From positions 1 to 64,000 of the forward strand of contig FUZM01000001.1 of assembly GCA_900167925.1 (NCBI GenBank): DNA of 64,000 nucleotides, in the 5' to 3' direction. The position numbers and the translations under genes are program-made. The notes below the pieces were generated by a model. The model had not been told where the DNA came from. It saw only the letters and a list, made by a program, of their open reading frames with translations, and ran no database searches. Shown piece after piece: positions 8,661 through 16,769 of the stretch (positions within the stretch are counted from its first letter, which is position 1; each line of letters starts with the position of its first letter). The DNA comes from Bacteroidales bacterium WCE2008 (GTDB lineage: Bacteria > Bacteroidota > Bacteroidia > Bacteroidales > UBA932).

Positions 8661-9296
8661 TTAACCGACTACCCAGACAAGCACATGCCTGTCGAAAGTC
8701 ATGTATTCGAGCTCGAAGTCCTCTTCGTATCCATCCTTATGGATAAAGGTAGCTTCGAGTTCGCCTTCGCCGCGAGGGTGGAATCTTTCGAGTTCGATCT
8801 GCTCGGCGAAGTTGACGTTATAAGCCGAGACGCGTTTGAAGATTGCTTCTTTAGCACACCAGTAGATGGCGAGCTGCTCGTTTCTGCGCTCGTCGTCAAG
8901 GTCTTCGATCTCGTCTTCGGAGAGGGCGCGCTTCTCGACTGCAGAGAAATCCCTGTCGAGGGATTCGATATCAATTCCGACATCTTCTTCATCGTGAAGG
9001 ATGACGGCAACATACTTTTCAGTATGGGTGATGCTTATGTTCGTCACCATATTTTCGAGATAAGGCTTGCCGTTGTCATGGTGGCTCAGATATACCTTAT
9101 CATCAAATAGTTCGCACAGAAGGGCGCGGACCGCAAGGCGCTGCTTGCGCTGCGATTCGTTGCTGATAAATGATATCTCCTCCATCTCGTCGGACGGAGT
9201 GGCGCTCAAGGCAATAAGCTCCTCTTCGGACTCTGTAATTTGCCAGACGCCAATTGTCGCATCATTTTCAAGTTTCTTCTTTAAATATAGTCCCAT
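8661..9296 (-). CDS. 4'-phosphopantetheinyl transferase superfamily protein
   Basis: 211 residues from the ATG at 9296 (MGLYLKKK); the frame extends 29 codons further but that part has no family resemblance. The two signature metal- and CoA-binding motifs are present: VGIDIES near residue 105 and YWCAKEAIFK near residue 143. Family members transfer phosphopantetheine from CoA to acyl or peptidyl carrier proteins. The length and motif layout resemble the Sfp/HetI-like class rather than AcpS. Its carrier partner is not in the window. Confidence 0.85.
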   Translation of the reverse strand: MGLYLKKKLENDATIGVWQITESEEELIALSATPSDEMEEISFISNESQRKQRLAVRALLCELFDDKVYLSHHDNGKPYLENMVTNISITHTEKYVAVILHDEEDVGIDIESLDRDFSAVEKRALSEDEIEDLDDERRNEQLAIYWCAKEAIFKRVSAYNVNFAEQIELERFHPRGEGELEATFIHKDGYEEDFELEYMTFDRHVLVWVVG

Positions 9297-9319
9297 ATAA
9301 TAATTTGTGTGACAATCTG

Positions 9320-9529
9320 TTATGAAAGATACTCCCCAGTGGTGCCGAGATACGACAGACCCGCGCGCGCAGAATATGCGCACACGACATAGCCACCGGA
9401 GAGATCTTCATCTTCCGGCCGCGATACTATCAGGTATGAGTCTTCGGTCAATCTGCACGATAACGGGTCGTCCGATAAGGGACCCGCGACTGCATCACGA
9501 TTTGTATTTATAGAACTGGGAGGTTCCAT
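9320..9529 (-). CDS. Possible small protein, unknown
   Basis: A 69-residue frame from an ATG at 9529 (MEPPSSINTN...) to a stop 23 bp before the phosphopantetheinyl transferase. It has no hydrophobic segment and no recognised motif. It is supported only by position: a minus-strand TATATTTG element lies 28 bp upstream and the gene would be first in a unit with the transferase. It may equally be leader sequence. Confidence 0.3.
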   Translation of the reverse strand: MEPPSSINTNRDAVAGPLSDDPLSCRLTEDSYLIVSRPEDEDLSGGYVVCAYSARAGLSYLGTTGEYLS

Positions 9530-9556
9530 ATATTTTGTAACAATTGTTTTCGCCTG

Positions 9557-9593
9557 CAAATATAGTGTTTTTTTGAATATCTTGCTATCTTTG
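9557..9593. promoter_or_regulatory. Divergent promoter pair, mdh and leftward unit
   Basis: A plus-strand -7 element TATCTTTG (9586-9593) faces a minus-strand TATATTTG (9557-9564), with TGCAAATATAG and CTATCTTTGCA forming an imperfect inverted repeat. Neither side has a good TTTG at -33 because that position overlaps the opposite -7. The plus promoter gives mdh a leader of about 40 nt. Confidence 0.6.
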
Positions 9594-9636
9594 CAGCGCG
9601 AAATGAAATTATCTAACAATTAAATGGTATATTAAA

Positions 9637-10623
9637 ATGGGATTTTTAACAAATGAGAAACTCCTCATTGTCGGTGCAGCCGGAATGATCGGTTCCAACA
9701 TGGCCCAGACAGCCATGATGCTCAAGCTTACCCCAAACATCTGCCTCTACGATATCTACGAGCCGGGTCTTAAGGGTGTTGTCGCTGAAATGAATCACTG
9801 CGCTTTTGAGGGTGTTAACCTTACTTGGACTTCTGATCCTGCCGTTGCTTTCAAGGACGCCAAATACATCATCTCTTCAGGTGGAGCACCTCGTAAAGCT
9901 GGTATGACCCGTGAGGACCTCCTTAAGGGTAACTGCGAAATCGCAGAGGAATTCGGTAAGAATGTAAAGAAATATTGCCCGGACGTCAAGCACGTTGTAG
10001 TTATCTTCAACCCTGCTGACCTTACCGGTCTTGTAGTACTCCTCCACTCAGGTCTCAAGCCAGAGCAGGTTACTACTCTCGCAGCTCTTGACTCAACCCG
10101 TCTCCAGACTGCCCTTGCAGAGGAATTCGGCGTACAGCAGAGCAAGGTTACCGGTTCTTACACCTATGGTGGCCACGGCGAGGCTATGGCAGTATTCGCT
10201 TCAAAGGTAAAGATCGACGGCAAGCCGCTCGCAGAGTGCGGACTTTCTGCCGAGAGATTCGAGCAGATCAAGCATGACACTATCCAGGGTGGCGCAAAGA
10301 TCATCGAGCTCCGCGGACGTTCTTCATTCCAGAGCCCTGCTTACAACGCTGTCAAGATGATCGAGGCTGCAATGGGCGGTGACAAGTTCACATGGCCTGC
10401 AGGTACCTACGTATGCAACGATATGTTCCAGAATGTAATGATGGCCATGCCTACCGTCATCGACGCTGCCGGCGTACATTACACCAACCCTGAGGGCACA
10501 GCCGAGGAAATGGCTGCTCTCCAGGCTTCATACAAGCACCTCTGCGAGATGCGTGACGAGATCGTTACCCTCGGCATCATCCCTGCAGTAGCTGACTGGA
10601 AGAAATCAAACCCTAACCTCTAA
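9637..10623 (+). CDS. mdh: Malate dehydrogenase
   Basis: 328 residues of the lactate/malate dehydrogenase family. NAD-binding GAAGMIGSNMAQ near residue 14, the substrate loop APRKAGMTREDLLKGN near residue 88 and the catalytic His in YGGHGEAMAVF near residue 182 are present. The Arg in APRKAG favours malate over lactate. Known relatives in Bacteroidales carry this annotation and run the reductive branch of the TCA cycle that leads to succinate. Single-gene unit: own promoter before it, strong terminator after it. Confidence 0.93.
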   Translation: MGFLTNEKLLIVGAAGMIGSNMAQTAMMLKLTPNICLYDIYEPGLKGVVAEMNHCAFEGVNLTWTSDPAVAFKDAKYIISSGGAPRKAGMTREDLLKGNCEIAEEFGKNVKKYCPDVKHVVVIFNPADLTGLVVLLHSGLKPEQVTTLAALDSTRLQTALAEEFGVQQSKVTGSYTYGGHGEAMAVFASKVKIDGKPLAECGLSAERFEQIKHDTIQGGAKIIELRGRSSFQSPAYNAVKMIEAAMGGDKFTWPAGTYVCNDMFQNVMMAMPTVIDAAGVHYTNPEGTAEEMAALQASYKHLCEMRDEIVTLGIIPAVADWKKSNPNL

Positions 10624-10645
10624 TCTTACATAGAGGAATAAACTC

Positions 10646-10683
10646 AAAGAGGCTGTCTCGAGAATGAGACAGCCTCTTTTTTA
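10646..10683. terminator. Bidirectional terminator after mdh
   Basis: A 14-bp perfect inverted repeat, AAAGAGGCTGTCTC and GAGACAGCCTCTTT, followed by T residues on the plus strand and by A residues before it. It separates mdh from the convergent EnvC-like gene. Confidence 0.92.
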
Positions 10684-10695
10684 GTTATTGACTTG

Positions 10696-11892
10696 CTACT
10701 TCAGCCAGAGCTCAGGGTTCTGAGGCGTGGTCTTGTTCCAAATCTGGAAGTGGAGCTGGGTTTCGCCGGAGATGGTATCGACGGTGCCGATTACCTGGCC
10801 TGTCTTCACCTTGTCGCCAGACTTGACATTGACCGAGCTGAGCTTGCAATAGAACGAGAAGTAGTTACCATGCTGCACGAGCACGCACTGGTTGTATCCA
10901 GGCATGACGACTATCTGCTTGACAACGCCGTCAAATACGGCCTGCACCTTGGTTCCCGGGGCAAGCGCGATTCCGATACCGTTGTTGAACGGCAGCTTGA
11001 CATTCTTATATACAGGGTGGTAATGCTGGCCGAACTTGTCCACGACAGGACCGTCTGCCGGCCATGGAAGCTTACCCTTATTCTGGGCGAACTGAGCATT
11101 GAGAGCCTCGTCGACAACAGTCTTGGACTTGCCTCCCTTACCGGTCGAAGTTCCCCTCGTCGCCTCACGTATGATCCTTTCGATCTCCCGGTTCAGGGCC
11201 TCGACTTGCTTGCGCTTGGCTGCAAGCTCCTTCTGATACTGACTCTTCTGACGCTGCAGATCCCTTACAATCTTGTCGCTCTGGGTCTCTTCTTTCTGGA
11301 GAGAATTCATCTCCTCCTGACGCTTGCGCCTCAGCTCCCGCGCCTGGTCCCTCAGTTCCGTAAGCTTGGCTGTCTCCTCTTCAAGCTTGGCCTTGGCCTC
11401 GCGGATCTTGCGGGCCTGGACGTCCATCTGCGAAGACATGTTCTTGAGATATCCGATGCGGCGGAAAGCCTGGCTGACGTTGTCGGACGCCAGCACATAC
11501 ATATACCATACGCGCGAGTCGCGGTTCTTGTAAGCGCTGCGGACCAGTCTGGTATAATGGACGCTGAGAGTGTCGAGGCGGCCCTGGATAATGGCGACCT
11601 CCTTGTTCTTTTCCGTAATCTGGCGGTTCAGCGAACGGATATCCTTGTCGCTCTCCTGGATAAGAGCCTTTCTGTTGGAAATCTGTTTCCGGAGCAGGGT
11701 CAGCTTCGAAGTCGCGCTGGCGCTCCTGGAGCTGACGTCCCGGAGCTGCCGGTCTATGATCCTTATCTCATTTTCGAGTCTGGCCTTCTTGTCCTCCTGG
11801 ACCTTCGTATCCTGCGCAATGGCCATAAATCCGCCGCCCAGGAGCATAAGCCCGGACAACAGAACCGTTATGACCCTGGCGCCTCTTGTCAT
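10696..11892 (-). CDS. EnvC-like murein hydrolase activator (M23/LytM domain)
   Basis: 398 residues: a signal peptide ending near AIAQ (residue 26), a long coiled coil from about 30 to 250, and a LytM (M23) domain from about 285 to the end. The usual zinc-ligand signature HxxxD of active M23 peptidases is degenerate here: the segment FNNGIGIALAPG has Asn and Gly where His and Asp are expected. That pattern matches EnvC, which activates cell-wall amidases at division rather than cutting itself. It overlaps the upstream TPR gene by 4 bp, so the pair is one unit. Confidence 0.85.
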   Translation of the reverse strand: MTRGARVITVLLSGLMLLGGGFMAIAQDTKVQEDKKARLENEIRIIDRQLRDVSSRSASATSKLTLLRKQISNRKALIQESDKDIRSLNRQITEKNKEVAIIQGRLDTLSVHYTRLVRSAYKNRDSRVWYMYVLASDNVSQAFRRIGYLKNMSSQMDVQARKIREAKAKLEEETAKLTELRDQARELRRKRQEEMNSLQKEETQSDKIVRDLQRQKSQYQKELAAKRKQVEALNREIERIIREATRGTSTGKGGKSKTVVDEALNAQFAQNKGKLPWPADGPVVDKFGQHYHPVYKNVKLPFNNGIGIALAPGTKVQAVFDGVVKQIVVMPGYNQCVLVQHGNYFSFYCKLSSVNVKSGDKVKTGQVIGTVDTISGETQLHFQIWNKTTPQNPELWLK

Positions 11893-13529
11893 TGCTTTTC
11901 CGCAGGAAGTTTATCGGCCTGGTCATAATAGACTTTAGCCAGATCAGTCTCTCCAAGTTTCTCGAGGACTGTCCCATAATGTCTGAGAATCGTCGCGCTT
12001 TCCTTGCCGCCGTATAGCATGGCATGCTTGAAGAAAGGCTTCGCTTCCAGGTCGCGTCCCATAAGGTGCAGAATCCAGCCGAACGTATCCAGATAAGTAG
12101 GATTGTCCGGTTCTTTTTCGACCGTAATCTTGCTCATCCTATAAGCCTTGCCGAGCTTCTTGCCCTCCGTACAGAGATACCATGCATAATTGTTCAGCAC
12201 GGGAAGATTCTGCGGGTCTTTCTTAAGCACGGCATCATATGTCTTATATGCTTTGGCTACTTCTCCTGTCTGGTACTGCATGTCTCCGATCGTAGACATC
12301 GCCCTCAATACAGCCGCATCATCGGCGTATGGAGACTTGACGATCCGCTCGCAGTTCGAGATTACAGCCGCATAATTCTTACGGTTGTATTCGGCGACAT
12401 TGATCATCTCGACAAAAGCGAGTTCCTTCGGGAAACGGGCGTACATCCTCTCGGACTCCGAGACGACGGCATCCCAGTCCTCCATCGTCGCCAGCACCTG
12501 GACATAAGTCGCGGCGGCAGCGACACTCGTAGTATCAAGCTCGGCATTCTTCAGGAACATGGCGGCTGCCTCCGGAAGGCGGTCCGTCTGCACATAGAAC
12601 ACACCGGCGGCCTGGACGAGTCCGGTATCAGCCGGATGGCACTCGATTCCGAGAGCCAGAACCGAATCGATCTCGGAAGTGAAGGTCTGCACGAACCGGC
12701 GGTCCGAACGACCCAGGACGGCCTTGATATATTCAGCTTTGGACGCAGCCGGAAGGGCCACGTCGGACATTATCGAATTGAGCGACGAGAAATACTCCGG
12801 ATAGCGGCGGGTCATCCTATACGCCTCCGCCTTGCCGATTCTTGCCGGAGCGTAATCACGGTCCAGAGAAAGGGCTTCATCATAATAAGCGATTGCCGTT
12901 GTATCGTTGTACATGCCCATCTCGTAGTCTCCCAGCATCGTCAGGACATAAGGAGAAGAGTACTCGTTGACATAATCCTTTAGCACCTTGTAGGCATTCT
13001 CGTTGTCGTTCTTCTGGCGGAAGATGTTGTATCTGGCCATGACGGTAGCGTCAGACTTGCCGGAAACGGATTCTAGGGATTCGATAGTAGAGACAGCCTT
13101 CTCGGAATTCCCTTCCGCAAGATAGAGATTGGCAAGGGAGTAGAGAATATCTGTCTTTTCCGGATATTCTTCCAGGAGCTTTTCATACAGGGCTATCGCG
13201 AGGTCGTTTTCCCTGTTGTACATATAGACTCTGGCGATCGTCTCCTTGTACCAGAAATTTCGGGGATCCAGTTCCATCGCCTTGCGGAGGCAATTCTTGG
13301 CGCCGGAGATATCGGTAGTGACATTGCTCAGACCGAGATAATACCAGGCCGCGTCGTTGGAAGGATCCTTGTCGACGATAGCCTTGAATATCTTCCCGGA
13401 GATCTCATACTGACCGTTCGTATATGCCTGAACGCCATCCAGAAACGTCAGTTTACGGCCATTCTGGGCGGAAACGGCAAGACCGGTCAGCAATATTACT
13501 GTTATAGATATTAATATTTTTTTTATCAT
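11889..13529 (-). CDS. TPR-repeat periplasmic protein
   Basis: 546 residues from the ATG at 13529 (MIKKILISITVILLTG), with a cleavable signal peptide ending at SAQ. About twelve tetratricopeptide repeats follow, for example residues near KDPSNDAAWYYLGL, LDPRNFWYKETIARVY and KDPQNLPVLNNYAWYL. Such proteins act as scaffolds. The tight 4-bp overlap with the EnvC-like gene suggests a role in cell envelope or division complexes, but that is inference from position. Confidence 0.85.
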   Translation of the reverse strand: MIKKILISITVILLTGLAVSAQNGRKLTFLDGVQAYTNGQYEISGKIFKAIVDKDPSNDAAWYYLGLSNVTTDISGAKNCLRKAMELDPRNFWYKETIARVYMYNRENDLAIALYEKLLEEYPEKTDILYSLANLYLAEGNSEKAVSTIESLESVSGKSDATVMARYNIFRQKNDNENAYKVLKDYVNEYSSPYVLTMLGDYEMGMYNDTTAIAYYDEALSLDRDYAPARIGKAEAYRMTRRYPEYFSSLNSIMSDVALPAASKAEYIKAVLGRSDRRFVQTFTSEIDSVLALGIECHPADTGLVQAAGVFYVQTDRLPEAAAMFLKNAELDTTSVAAAATYVQVLATMEDWDAVVSESERMYARFPKELAFVEMINVAEYNRKNYAAVISNCERIVKSPYADDAAVLRAMSTIGDMQYQTGEVAKAYKTYDAVLKKDPQNLPVLNNYAWYLCTEGKKLGKAYRMSKITVEKEPDNPTYLDTFGWILHLMGRDLEAKPFFKHAMLYGGKESATILRHYGTVLEKLGETDLAKVYYDQADKLPAEKQ

Positions 13530-13660
13530 AAAATCCTTACAAAAAACACAACAATCATTAGAAAAAGTCGTGCCTAAACCATACAAAAATAATACAAAAA
13601 TCTTATTTTTGAAGATAGAAACAATCTCGATTTGAAAAGAGGATAAAAAAAAGACATCAA

Positions 13661-14254
13661 ATGCAACGTTTCGGCTGGAACTTGCATCTTGTCAATCGGG
13701 AAACCCAGACGGATAAATCCGGAAACGACCCCGGACTCGAGCTGGTAAACGCCTGCAGGAACGGCGACAGGAAAGCGCAGAAAAAGCTTTATGACGCCCT
13801 GGCTCCAAAGATGTTCGCCGTATGCCTACGATATATGGGCAACAGGAACGCAGCTGAAGATATTCTGCAGGACGGGTTTGTAACCCTGTTTACCAAACTT
13901 GACAGTTACTCGGGAGAAGGTTCCTTTGAAGGATGGGCCCGAAAGATCTTTGTCAACACGGCACTCATGGAACTGAGGAAGAACGATGCTCTGAAAATGA
14001 GCGACGACCTCGAGAACGCCAGGGATCTCAGCAGCGGCACGACGACGCAGCTTGAGAATCTGGGCTACCGTGAGCTTCTCGGATTGATTTCCGGTCTCCC
14101 TGCTGGATTCAGGACAGTCTTCAACATGTATGTGATCGAAGGCTATTCACACAAGGAGATCGCGGAGAATCTGGGAATAACGGAAGGGACCTCGCGCTCG
14201 CAGCTGCAGAGAGCCCGGACGCTGTTGCAAGACAAGATTAAAAAAAAGACATGA
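13661..14254 (+). CDS. ECF-type RNA polymerase sigma factor
   Basis: 197 residues. Region 2 spans about residues 28-95 with the -10 reading segment NAAEDILQDGFVTLFTKL, and region 4 spans about 137-190 with the helix-turn-helix YSHKEIAENLGITEGTSRSQLQRAR. No FecR-type anti-sigma gene follows; instead the next gene, overlapping by 4 bp, encodes a protein with a short cytoplasmic N terminus and a membrane helix, the likely partner. Confidence 0.93.
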   Translation: MQRFGWNLHLVNRETQTDKSGNDPGLELVNACRNGDRKAQKKLYDALAPKMFAVCLRYMGNRNAAEDILQDGFVTLFTKLDSYSGEGSFEGWARKIFVNTALMELRKNDALKMSDDLENARDLSSGTTTQLENLGYRELLGLISGLPAGFRTVFNMYVIEGYSHKEIAENLGITEGTSRSQLQRARTLLQDKIKKKT

Positions 14255-15396
14255 TGCAAGACACGAATAGAGATTTCGACCTTTACATGAGGTCAATCAT
14301 GGGAAACGCGCAGGAAGAAGTTCCTTCCCGCGTGTGGAATCGCGTGTCTGCCCGTCTTGATGCAAAAGCAGCCCCGGCATTTGCCTGGTGGCAGAAAGCC
14401 GCAGTAGCAGTAGCCGCTGCAGCCGCCATCGTCGCCGGAGTTGTCTATCTCGGTACTACACGTGACAATTCTACCCAACCTCATATAAATACGATCGCCG
14501 TCGTCGAGACTCCTCGGACTGAGGAGCAGAAGCCAGCAGCGTTGCTGGCAGACATTCCGACGACAAGGCAGGAAAGAGTCACCGTGAAGGATGTGACTCC
14601 TTCTACAGTTGCAGTTCCCGCTGCTGAAGCGGAAGAGACAATACCTGCAGCACATAACCCTGAAACAAAAATTGAAGAACCAGTGGCTCCGGTGACAGAT
14701 CCGTTCGAGAATCTGCCTTCAGAAGAAAAGACCAGGAGCCGCAAATCCGGAATTTCTGTTACTGCCGGTGCAAGTGTCGGCAGTAATGGGAATCCGAAGG
14801 AAGGGACCTTCGGAATGAAACGGACCTCAGCCCTTCCGGGAGCTCCGCGCAAGGAGCTCAGGGAAGTTGGCAAGAGTTCGACCTTCGCTCTCCCGGTGAC
14901 AGCCGGAATAAGCGTAAGGTTCGACCTCGGGTACAACTGGGCCATCGGCACAGGCCTGAACTGGACTATGCTTGAAAGAAACTTCAACGGCACCTATTCA
15001 ACCTTCAAAGCTGACGGTACCCTTGACAACGAAATCAATGGAGACATAAAGCACACCCTGCACTATATCGGTCTGCCTGTCAATGTCTTCTACAACATCC
15101 TCAGCGGCGAAAGCACCCGGTTCTATGCATTCGCCGGAGGAACATTCGAAAAAGCGGTTTCCAACAGATACAGGATCCCTGCCTCCACCGGAAACCTTAT
15201 CTACAAGGAAAATGTCAATGGAATTCAGTTCTCGGCCGCTGCCGGTTTTGGAGTAGAATTCCTGCTGAAGAAGAACTTCGGACTGTACTTCGACCCTAGC
15301 ATACGCTATTACTTTGATTGCAAACAGCCGACAAGTATCCGTACCCAGCAGCCTCTGATGCTGAATCTGGAGCTTGGACTGAGGTTCGACTTCTAA
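14251..15396 (+). CDS. Membrane-anchored protein with C-terminal outer membrane barrel
   Basis: 381 residues in three parts. Residues 1-47 are hydrophilic and would be cytoplasmic; 48-68 form one hydrophobic helix (AAVAVAAAAAIVAGVVYLG); 69-165 are a Pro/Thr/Glu-rich linker; about 165-381 alternate like a beta-barrel of the PorT/OmpA-like group and end in an aromatic residue (LRFDF). The N-terminal part resembles an anti-sigma factor and it is translationally coupled to the sigma gene. If both membranes are used, the chain would span the periplasm. Confidence 0.75.
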   Translation: MMQDTNRDFDLYMRSIMGNAQEEVPSRVWNRVSARLDAKAAPAFAWWQKAAVAVAAAAAIVAGVVYLGTTRDNSTQPHINTIAVVETPRTEEQKPAALLADIPTTRQERVTVKDVTPSTVAVPAAEAEETIPAAHNPETKIEEPVAPVTDPFENLPSEEKTRSRKSGISVTAGASVGSNGNPKEGTFGMKRTSALPGAPRKELREVGKSSTFALPVTAGISVRFDLGYNWAIGTGLNWTMLERNFNGTYSTFKADGTLDNEINGDIKHTLHYIGLPVNVFYNILSGESTRFYAFAGGTFEKAVSNRYRIPASTGNLIYKENVNGIQFSAAAGFGVEFLLKKNFGLYFDPSIRYYFDCKQPTSIRTQQPLMLNLELGLRFDF

Positions 15397-15447
15397 ATTT
15401 GCACTTCTCAGAAAAAATTAAAAATCACGTTTAAGTGGTGAAATACA

Positions 15448-15486
15448 GCAGGGAGCGGTAAAGTTTTTCCGCTCCCTGTCTTTTTT
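15448..15486 (+). terminator. Terminator of the sigma factor unit
   Basis: CAGGGAGCGG and CCGCTCCCTG flank a 10-nt loop and are followed by TCTTTTTT. It ends the sigma factor/barrel transcript just before the next lipoprotein gene. Confidence 0.9.
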
Positions 15487-15509
15487 ATATTCCTTTGGGA
15501 AAAAAGGCT

Positions 15510-16769
15510 ATGCTGAAGTTTTACCACACATTGATTCCCCTTCTTCTTGTCGCCGGCTGCGAGCTTCTCGACAACGACATCAAGATGGGCCCGGACCGCT
15601 ATCAGACAGAAAAGTCAGGGATCCGGGGAGGCAGCTCCGGGGATGGTGCCGGAGGAGAGACGGGGACAATCCCGAAAGACACGCTTCTTTATGTCAGCGG
15701 AATCGCTTTTCCGCAAGGATACAACTGGCAGAGGGATACCGCCTTCGGGACAAGCGGCGGAAGGCTGCAACTCTTCAGGAACGGGACATTGATTCTGGAT
15801 GAAGAAGTGAGCTATACCAACTGTGTAAGCGAGGATCCCGACATGCACAGGATAATAGACGGTCATCTGGTCACGGACTACTCTACGGATTCGGAAACTG
15901 TAATAAAGATCGACGGGAAAGAAAAACTGCGATATAGGGGCAGGGAGATGATTGCCGGTATCCTGATCAGAGATGACGGGATATGGACCCTCGGAGAGTC
16001 CCGCGACGGAAATGGATTGAAGCTGAGAAAGAATGGCGAAGAAATCTATGTCTCAGGCGGTCATGTCATGCCTCAGATCAACGATATTCTTCCTTCTGAC
16101 AGACGGCTTTATGAAGACGACGGGGCCATATGCTTTGCCGTTGTCGGTGTCAACGGAAGCGGGAAGGAGTTTCATTATATCGTAATCGACGGAGCCCCTC
16201 AACTGCTGGAGATTCCTCCGGAATTCCGTGAGGTATTCGACATACGGAGACACAGAGGCAAGACGGTCATTCTCGGAGGAGGGTCGAAACCGATTCTGGG
16301 CATGGACATGGACGGAGAGATGATAAGATGTACTTCGGGCTATCAGGCCAGGAATTTCCGTCTTGCGGTCGATTCTTCGGGGGACCTTTATGCCGTCGGA
16401 GAAATCCGGAAGAACAGTTCCGCCGAATTCTGTCCGTCGATATGGATACCCGGCTCGAGTCCGCAGTTTCTGAGCATGAAGACGCCGGCTCTGTTCCTGG
16501 CCCGGGACGGCGAAGACTTCGCGTACATCGAGGCGAAGGAAGGACGGGAGATAAAATCGGCCATTATGAATCTGTATCAAGTCAATATTCCATTCAGGAG
16601 CAGGCTGGTTTCGCCCAGGGCGGCTGAACTGGCGAACGGGAGGCTGACGGCGGCTCTTACTCCGTACGGGCTTACGGAAAGACCGGCAGTCCTGTGCAGG
16701 GACAGTCTTATGCAATATGATATCAACGGTTATCTTACAGGGGTTCAGACAATATTGAAGGAGAAATGA
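15510..16769 (+). CDS. Lipoprotein, function unknown
   Basis: 419 residues from the ATG at 15510, which follows a purine-rich GGGAAAAAAGG. The N terminus is a lipoprotein signal (LIPLLLVAGC). The body has a repeating pattern of short beta-strand-like segments with DG, NG and GK turns (for example ESRDGNGLKLRKNGEEIYVSG), suggesting a beta-propeller, but no family is certain. Its stop overlaps the ComM start by 4 bp, an unexpected pairing with a cytoplasmic ATPase. A TTG codon 15 bp upstream in the same frame is a less likely start. Confidence 0.65.
   Translation: MLKFYHTLIPLLLVAGCELLDNDIKMGPDRYQTEKSGIRGGSSGDGAGGETGTIPKDTLLYVSGIAFPQGYNWQRDTAFGTSGGRLQLFRNGTLILDEEVSYTNCVSEDPDMHRIIDGHLVTDYSTDSETVIKIDGKEKLRYRGREMIAGILIRDDGIWTLGESRDGNGLKLRKNGEEIYVSGGHVMPQINDILPSDRRLYEDDGAICFAVVGVNGSGKEFHYIVIDGAPQLLEIPPEFREVFDIRRHRGKTVILGGGSKPILGMDMDGEMIRCTSGYQARNFRLAVDSSGDLYAVGEIRKNSSAEFCPSIWIPGSSPQFLSMKTPALFLARDGEDFAYIEAKEGREIKSAIMNLYQVNIPFRSRLVSPRAAELANGRLTAALTPYGLTERPAVLCRDSLMQYDINGYLTGVQTILKEK

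Noticed and set aside
10693..11928. 411-codon frame opposite the EnvC-like gene
   Set aside because: The minus-strand frame has a signal peptide, coiled coil and LytM domain; the plus frame resembles nothing.
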